From Streptomyces sp. ADI96-02 (GTDB lineage: Bacteria > Actinomycetota > Actinomycetes > Streptomycetales > Streptomycetaceae): a stretch of DNA of 64,000 nucleotides. Where the stretch lies: NCBI RefSeq assembly GCF_003846185.1, contig NZ_ML123034.1, positions 1,742,569 to 1,806,568 of the forward strand, read 5' to 3'. A model generated the notes under the pieces. The model searched no databases. It worked only from the letters and a program-made list of their open reading frames with translations, and was not told the DNA's origin. Below, in pieces: positions 63,513-64,000 of the stretch. Every line of letters starts with the position of its first letter. The stretch's first letter is position 1. A program made the translations under genes and the position numbers.

Positions 63513-64000
63513 GTGGCTTCCGGATCCGATCGCAACCCGATCATCATTGGCGGCCTTCCGAGCCAGGTCCCGGATTTCGATCCCGAGGAGACCCGCGAAT
63601 GGCTCGACTCCCTCGACGCCGCCGTCGACGAGCGCGGCCGTGAGCGGGCCCGCTACCTGATGCTCCGGCTCATCGAGCGCGCGCGGGAGAAGCGCGTGGC
63701 GGTGCCGGAGATGCGCAGCACGGACTACGTGAACACGATCGCCACGAAGGACGAGCCGTTCTTCCCCGGCGACGAGGAGATCGAACGCAAGGTCCTCAAC
63801 GCGACCCGCTGGAACGCCGCGGTGATGGTCTCGCGCGCCCAGCGGCCCGGGATCGGCGTCGGCGGCCACATCGCCACCTTCGCGTCGTCCGCCTCGCTCT
63901 ACGACGTCGGCTTCAACCACTTCTTCCGGGGCAAGGACCGGGGCGACGGCGGCGACCAGATCTTCTTCCAGGGGCACGCCTCCCCGGGCATCTACGCCCG
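63513..64000 (+). CDS. aceE: Pyruvate dehydrogenase E1 component, homodimeric (partial)
   Basis: 162 residues from GTG 63513 (GAAGGAA upstream), running off the window. [69 protein letters not shown] and [37 protein letters not shown] are nearly invariant in AceE. Uses thiamine diphosphate to decarboxylate pyruvate for acetyl-CoA formation; central metabolism. The rest, including the TPP motif, lies beyond 64000. Confidence 0.97.
   Translation, partial: MASGSDRNPIIIGGLPSQVPDFDPEETREWLDSLDAAVDERGRERARYLMLRLIERAREKRVAVPEMRSTDYVNTIATKDEPFFPGDEEIERKVLNATRWNAAVMVSRAQRPGIGVGGHIATFASSASLYDVGFNHFFRGKDRGDGGDQIFFQGHASPGIYA

Overview
The window looks like a chromosome segment of a Streptomyces-type actinobacterium. 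It has very high G+C with strong third-position GC, many GTG starts, 4-bp GTGA/ATGA stop-start overlaps, F420- and mycothiol-linked enzymes, 3Fe-4S ferredoxin, SCO-type conserved hypothetical genes, a tellurium (ter) cluster and a homodimeric pyruvate dehydrogenase E1 at the right end. All calls come from reading the sequence; nothing was searched.

Left part (1-7702): end of a cell-wall amidase, a small membrane protein, an F420-type LLM oxidoreductase, a mycothiol-dependent isomerase-like protein, a coupled glycosyltransferase / methyltransferase / (a/a)6-toroid operon, and a KstR-type TetR repressor. A compact cluster follows (7847-15839) that I regard as the most unusual item. A divergent promoter drives a phosphopantetheinyl transferase, a free acyl carrier protein and a class II aaRS-like amino acid:carrier-protein ligase one way, and a PhyH-type dioxygenase, a DUF6271-like protein, a stand-alone condensation-type protein and an MFS exporter the other way. 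It reads as a non-canonical peptide pathway in which an aaRS paralogue replaces the NRPS adenylation domain. The divergent promoter carries two DasR-like palindromes.

Middle part (15866-30207): ferredoxin and aldehyde dehydrogenase, an MBL-fold hydrolase, a five-gene ECF-type uptake operon behind a possible cobalamin riboswitch, then a FadA5-like thiolase divergent from a CYP125-like P450. KstR-like boxes occur upstream of kstR, between ALDH and MBL, and between thiolase and P450, suggesting a dispersed sterol/isoprenoid side-chain oxidation regulon. A GT87-PAP2 fusion follows.

30208-44098 holds housekeeping and envelope genes (GNAT, MFS-MarR fusion, peptidoglycan-binding protein, HAD phosphatase, FetB-like permease, secreted HNH nuclease, PhoD, DoxX, Cu/Zn-SOD-like, DedA, small DUFs).

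44144-49140 is a roughly 5-kb island flanked by a 45-bp direct repeat of the 3' part of tRNA-Val(TAC). It carries a frameshifted ScoMcrA-like type IV restriction gene, a HigB-HigA-SecB-like toxin-antitoxin-chaperone system, a decayed recombinase-like gene and a VOC protein; no intact integrase is visible.

49491-63003 is mainly the ter stress module (HAD, phosphoribosyltransferase fused to a StiP-like region, HpcH/citrate-lyase-like enzyme, three TerD proteins, a TerA-like protein, DUF475) with a coiled-coil membrane protein, FmdB, an O-methyltransferase, AhpE-type peroxiredoxin and DUF3052. aceE starts at 63513 and runs off the window.
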